Shown piece by piece: positions 60,391-64,000 of a stretch of 64,000 nt of DNA. Below the pieces are notes generated by a model. The model saw nothing but the letters and a program-made list of their open reading frames with translations. It was not told where the DNA came from and did not search any database. Numbering within the stretch: position 1 is the first letter of the stretch; every line of letters starts with the position of its first letter. Source of the DNA: Staphylococcus schleiferi (lineage in GTDB: Bacteria > Bacillota > Bacilli > Staphylococcales > Staphylococcaceae); assembly GCF_900458895.1 (NCBI RefSeq), contig NZ_LR962863.1, forward strand, positions 1,550,001 through 1,614,000, given 5' to 3'. Both the position numbers and the translations under genes were made by a program.

Positions 60391-61539
60391 TTAGTGCTGT
60401 TTTAGTTCATTTAGCCATGCAATCAGCACATAATTTTGACTTCGATCACGTTGTAAATTTCTGTGATGACTCATTTTAAATGTTTCAATTCGGAAGTGAT
60501 CACGATCTAGAAAACCAATATAGACTGTATTACCTTGTGAAAGAAGGCTCATCGCCTGTTCAGTGTCATATAAAGATTGCACAAATACTGCTGATGCATA
60601 TAATTGGTTCTCAATTGTGGCTGTTTCATCTACAAATTGAGGATGATGCATCATATACCCTTTTAATAGATGTGTATGATCCTCTTTTTTTAATCTAGAG
60701 TAAAGTAAACCTTCTGTCACTTGATCATATATCGCAAATGATTTCTTTTGTAACGCCATAACAGCGCGCTCAGGTGTAGTGTCATTGGAGCCATAATAAT
60801 AATGACCAATTCGACTTAATATTTCATCTTTTATCGGTGCTATTAACTGTTGACTCGCTTTTTCATCATCCGCGCTTGCCGTCAATCTGATTGTGACTTC
60901 GTGCGTACCTGCAAGTGGTGCAATTGTTGGGTTTGTTTGCGCATCGATTAAGTCAAGTAATTCTGTTTCAACTTGTGATTCACCTATCCCACAAAAACGT
61001 AACACTTCAGAGAAAATTGTTTTTCCACCTTGTGAAAAGTAAGGCATGAGTTCATTCACGACCATCGGCTGCATTTCTTTCGGTGGCCCAGGTAGCATAA
61101 CAATGTGTTTATCATTTTCATTAAAATAGATACCCGGCGCCATTCCTACACGATTGGCTAATACTTTTGCACCTTCAATTACAAGTGCTTGTTGCTTATT
61201 ATTCGGCGTCATTTCTTTTTCATGTTGTTTGAAATAATCTTTAATGTAATTGAGTGCTTCTTGATCTGTTACGAGTTTTTTATTTAAAACACGTGCAACC
61301 GTTTGTTTTGTTAAGTCATCTTTTGTGGGGCCTAAACCACCCGTGAAAATTAATGCATCATATTGCTCCAGCGCTCTTTTTATGACAGTTTCAAGTCTTT
61401 TTTCATTGTCACCCACAACGATATGCTCCAACACATGATGACCCGCTTCATTCAACTTTTGTGATAAAAATTGAGCATTCGTATTTGTAATTTGGCCTAA
61501 AAGTAACTCTGACCCTACTGCGATAATACAGACTTTCAT
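60391..61539 (-). CDS. cinA: CinA-family protein
   Basis: 382 aa. The N-terminal MoCF-like domain opens MKVCIIAVGSELLLGQITNT and has FTGGLGPTKDDLTKQ and MLPGPPKEMQPM. The C-terminal CinA/PncC nicotinamide-nucleotide deamidase domain (about 245-382) is degenerate: the usual ESxTGG block reads QVTEGLLYSRLKK. NMN deamidation may therefore be lost, while the N-terminal ADP-ribose pyrophosphatase part is kept (inference). It lies upstream of recA in the conserved pgsA-cinA-recA order. Confidence 0.93.
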   Translation of the reverse strand: MKVCIIAVGSELLLGQITNTNAQFLSQKLNEAGHHVLEHIVVGDNEKRLETVIKRALEQYDALIFTGGLGPTKDDLTKQTVARVLNKKLVTDQEALNYIKDYFKQHEKEMTPNNKQQALVIEGAKVLANRVGMAPGIYFNENDKHIVMLPGPPKEMQPMVVNELMPYFSQGGKTIFSEVLRFCGIGESQVETELLDLIDAQTNPTIAPLAGTHEVTIRLTASADDEKASQQLIAPIKDEILSRIGHYYYGSNDTTPERAVMALQKKSFAIYDQVTEGLLYSRLKKEDHTHLLKGYMMHHPQFVDETATIENQLYASAVFVQSLYDTEQAMSLLSQGNTVYIGFLDRDHFRIETFKMSHHRNLQRDRSQNYVLIAWLNELKQH

Positions 61540-61712
61540 AATATTGCCTTCTTTCTGCCTACAAAATCTTATTCACAACTTCATTATATCTTGATATCCC
61601 TTTGAAATGGAACTAAACCGTTTATTGTTTTTACAGAATCACCCTTTTCAACTAAGACTCCATTACAAAAGACTTGATTATTATGTGAGCCTGTTGTTAC
61701 AAACAAAATAAA

Positions 61713-61769
61713 AGAAGAGTAAAACAAACAGCCCAATTCAACATTGTTCTCTTTGTTTCACTCTTAAAA
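61713..61769 (-). terminator. Terminator after pgsA
   Basis: aagagt-aaaacaaa (61715-61728) pairs with tttgtttcactctt (61752-61765) with one bulge. On the minus strand a T-rich stretch follows. Confidence 0.75.
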
Positions 61770-61798
61770 GTTCATTCATCCTTGAATTAATCATAAAA

Positions 61799-62386
61799 TT
61801 AAGCTTTTTTATCTTGTAAAAAAACATCTCTACCTTTATAGAAATATTCAATACCTGATAAAATTGTAAAAAATACACCAATATACAATAAAATTTGCCC
61901 TAAAGAAAAACCAATCCACTGGCTTAAAGGCTCACCTAATAAAATGAAAACTAAGGCAACCATCGTTACTGCCGTTTTAATTTTTCCAAGTTGACCTGCC
62001 GCACTCACAAAGCCTTGCTCAATTTGTAATAGTCTCAACCCTGTCACCGCAAATTCACGTGCAATAACGATGATGGCAACGACAGAATTCGTCAATCCAA
62101 GTTCTACTAAAACAACTAAAGCCGCAGAAACAAGAAGTTTATCAGCAAGCGGGTCTAAAAATTTCCCCATATTTGTTACAATTTGCCATTTACGTGCTAA
62201 ATAGCCATCTAAAAAATCACTTAATGATGCGATGATAAAAATGATTCCACTAATTAAAAATTCAATACGAATCGAGTGTCCCCCTAAGAAAGAAACATTC
62301 CCCATTCCAAAATCAACAAGTGCAAACAACATAAATATTGGAATTAAGATGACTCGAAACAATGTGATCTGGTTAGGTATATTCAT
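61799..62386 (-). CDS. pgsA: CDP-diacylglycerol-glycerol-3-phosphate 3-phosphatidyltransferase
   Basis: Makes phosphatidylglycerol phosphate, the key step to membrane PG and cardiolipin. 195 aa from the ATG at 62386, behind GAGAGAGG. The CDP-alcohol motif [27 protein letters not shown] (D-G-x2-A-R-x8-G-x3-D-x3-D) is complete. There are about five membrane helices. It follows the rodZ-like gene. Confidence 0.96.
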   Translation of the reverse strand: MNIPNQITLFRVILIPIFMLFALVDFGMGNVSFLGGHSIRIEFLISGIIFIIASLSDFLDGYLARKWQIVTNMGKFLDPLADKLLVSAALVVLVELGLTNSVVAIIVIAREFAVTGLRLLQIEQGFVSAAGQLGKIKTAVTMVALVFILLGEPLSQWIGFSLGQILLYIGVFFTILSGIEYFYKGRDVFLQDKKA

Positions 62387-62426
62387 AATTATTCCTCTCT
62401 CCACTTATCTGTTTCTCTTATTGCTA

Positions 62427-62822
62427 TTATAGCACAATGGTTAATAGCCCCCAAAGTACGGCTGTAATACCAATCAGCATACCAATAATGATCGCAACTT
62501 TTTTCGGTTGCACATCTGTATTAGAAAATACTAATGCATCTTGATTTTGTGAGATTTGTTGTAAAATATCATGGGCTTGGTATGTCATGGAAGGCAACTC
62601 TTCTTTATGCTTATCCATGAGTAATGGGCCATCAACATTCACGGATTGCGCATATTTTTGTATAAAACCTCGTATATGATTAGGATGTTCAAATTGCTCA
62701 AACTGATTGCGTTCAATGGCAACTAATGTTTCTCGCTGAATTTGTGTTCTTTTTTCTAATTCAGCTAAAGTCATTCCTAAACCTTCTCTTTTACTTTGCA
62801 GTACTTCACCGATTGTTTTCAA
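62427..62822 (-). CDS. ymfM: RodZ-like helix-turn-helix membrane protein (YmfM)
   Basis: 131 aa from a TTG behind GGAGGAGAG. The N-terminal Xre/HTH_25 domain (GEVLQSKREGLGMTLAELEK) is at residues 4-70. One membrane helix (VAIIIGMLIGITAVLWGLLT) lies at about 109-129 and nothing extends outside, so it is a short RodZ-type protein. RodZ proteins link MreB to the membrane; in cocci the role is unclear. Confidence 0.88.
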   Translation of the reverse strand: MKTIGEVLQSKREGLGMTLAELEKRTQIQRETLVAIERNQFEQFEHPNHIRGFIQKYAQSVNVDGPLLMDKHKEELPSMTYQAHDILQQISQNQDALVFSNTDVQPKKVAIIIGMLIGITAVLWGLLTIVL

Positions 62823-62842
62823 CTTATGCTCTCCTCCAAACG

Positions 62843-63688
62843 TTAGAACGAACCAAAACCATCACCAAAGCCGTCTCCGAAACCACCAAATGTATCTCCA
62901 AAATCTAAGTTATTTTTACTTCTAACGGTTTGCTTTTTCATTTCTTCATATTCAATGGTCTGATTTTCTTCGGTTCTTAATTCAATAATATAGTCAAAAT
63001 CATCCATAATATAATCGCTTGCTTCAACAAATAAATCAGGATGTTCAACGACCTTTACTGATGGCAACGTCATCACTTCTTTAACAAGCTCTTGGTGCCT
63101 CGGATTTGTTTCTCTTGCAGTGACCGCACCATCAATAATATACACATGATCTTTATCGTATTCACCTTTAATTAGTGAACTACGAACCGTTTGTTTAATT
63201 AAAGTTGAACTGATGAACAACCATCTCTTGTGCGCAGACACACTGCCAGCTACAATAGATTCCGTTTTACCCACACGTGGCATACCTCGAATCCCAATTA
63301 ATTTATGACCTTCTTCTTTAAATAATTCAGCCATAAAATCAACAAGTAAACCTAAATCGTCTCGTTCAAAACGAAATATTTTTTTATTATGCTCATCTTG
63401 TTTTACAAAACGTCCATGTCTCACAGCAAGTCTGTCTTTTAACTCTGGCTCACGCAAGACTCTTAGAGAAATATCATCAATTTCTTTAAGTAAAGTTTCA
63501 AAGCGTTTTACTTTCTCTTCACTATCGGATCTAATAATAAAAGCACGAATGGATTTATCAATACCGTTTATCGCACCAATATTAATTCCCATCATCCCAA
63601 GTAAACTTGAAATATCACCTAACAAACCTGCTCTATTGATATTGATATTATACTCTAAGTACCATTCTCTTTTTTCACGTGTAATCAT
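62843..63688 (-). CDS. ymfK: YmfK family protein (DUF3388) with ACT-like N-terminus
   Basis: 281 aa. Residues 5-80 (YNININRAGLLGDISSLLGM, GINIGAINGIDKSIRAFII) look like an ACT domain. The middle part has GIRGMPRVGKTESIVAGSVS, a P-loop-like GxxxxGKT. The C-terminus is FGDTFGGFGDGFGDGFGSF, a run of Phe/Gly/Asp repeats. The conserved position is upstream of ymfM-pgsA. The function is unknown. Confidence 0.85.
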   Translation of the reverse strand: MITREKREWYLEYNININRAGLLGDISSLLGMMGINIGAINGIDKSIRAFIIRSDSEEKVKRFETLLKEIDDISLRVLREPELKDRLAVRHGRFVKQDEHNKKIFRFERDDLGLLVDFMAELFKEEGHKLIGIRGMPRVGKTESIVAGSVSAHKRWLFISSTLIKQTVRSSLIKGEYDKDHVYIIDGAVTARETNPRHQELVKEVMTLPSVKVVEHPDLFVEASDYIMDDFDYIIELRTEENQTIEYEEMKKQTVRSKNNLDFGDTFGGFGDGFGDGFGSF

Positions 63689-63742
63689 GAAAAACCCCCT
63701 TGCAACGCTTGCCTATACGTTATTTATTCATATTATAGCAAA

Positions 63743-64000
63743 TTAACAATACCAGCCACCATTAATACGTTGAACTGTACCCGTGATACTTTTCGCCTCA
63801 GGAGATAGTAAGTATTGCGTTGCATGTGCAATTTCTGAAGGGTCTATCCATCGATGCTGTGGCAATGATTCGAGCAAATCCTCACGTGCTTCTTCTGATA
63901 ACGCATCCGTCATACGTCCCGCAACAACGCCTGGCGCAATCGCATTCACTGTCACATTCGTTCGAGATAACTCCTGTCCGAGTGCTTTAACAAATCCGAT
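63743..64000 (-). CDS. Short-chain dehydrogenase/reductase, YmfI-like (5' part beyond window)
   Basis: The C-terminal 85 residues of an SDR remain: SRTNVTVNAIAPGVVAGRMT, PSEIAHATQYLLSPEAKSIT and GTVQRINGGWYC. The NAP-G and G-x-NGG patterns are typical of FabG-like reductases. The Rossmann and catalytic Tyr-Lys segments lie outside the window. In Bacillus ymfI precedes ymfJ-ymfK-ymfM-pgsA, which fits. Confidence 0.9.
   Translation of the reverse strand: MGFVKALGQELSRTNVTVNAIAPGVVAGRMTDALSEEAREDLLESLPQHRWIDPSEIAHATQYLLSPEAKSITGTVQRINGGWYC

Overview
The window is chromosomal DNA of a low-GC Firmicute. It is almost certainly a Staphylococcus. The signs are a hom-thrC-thrB cluster divergent from aspartokinase, a glnR-glnA-ynbB-hflX-bsaA block, hfq-miaA, glpP/F/K/D, a mutS-mutL-miaB block, rny, recA, cinA and pgsA, a SarA-family regulator, two thermonucleases, and a CRISPR locus of the Staphylococcus aureus Cas9 type. 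The species cannot be fixed from sequence alone. The thermonuclease pair and the small-Cas9 locus would suit the intermedius/hyicus/schleiferi side of the genus (inference).

Layout. 1-4.4 kb: threonine biosynthesis. 4.4-7.0 kb: a conserved unknown, a SarA-like regulator and a membrane-anchored protein with a NERD-like core. 7.1-14.9 kb: a type II-A CRISPR-Cas locus on the minus strand, in the order tracrRNA, cas9, cas1, cas2, long csn2, leader, and a three-repeat array. The locus is damaged twice. cas9 carries a +1 indel in a six-base homopolymer, and cas1 is split by an IS110-family element of about 1.56 kb. The far end of the array abuts an internally deleted ISL3 transposase remnant. 15.3-24.1 kb: a permease with a class I amidotransferase-like hydrolase, two thermonucleases around three small membrane proteins, then a GDPD with an MFS transporter. 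24.4-28.3 kb: a graveyard holding IS3, IS21, a group II intron 5' end, a secreted glycine-zipper protein that may be a bacteriocin, and scraps of a prophage (endolysin, terminase, integrase).

28.4-64 kb is conserved core, nearly all on the minus strand. It runs glutamine synthesis, HflX, Hfq/MiaA, glycerol metabolism, mismatch repair, tRNA and biofilm factors (MiaB, RicA), 2-oxoacid:ferredoxin oxidoreductase, YmdB, a cadmium-type efflux pair, RNase Y, RecA, CinA, PgsA, and a partial SDR at the right edge.

Regulation readable in the DNA: a GlnR box before glnR, two CcpA cre sites before glpF, matching GlpP-type leader terminators before glpF and glpD, a twin CadC operator bracketing a sigma-A promoter, a LexA box at recA, and a sigma-A promoter for the tracrRNA.

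The most unusual part is the CRISPR/IS110 region. The element inside cas1 has a long structured 5' non-coding end. Its two termini, if joined in a circle, would create a TTGACT-N16-TAAGAT promoter just before a 14-bp stem-loop. That is the arrangement expected of a bridge-RNA-encoding IS110 element. All calls here are by eye; no database search or folding was run.
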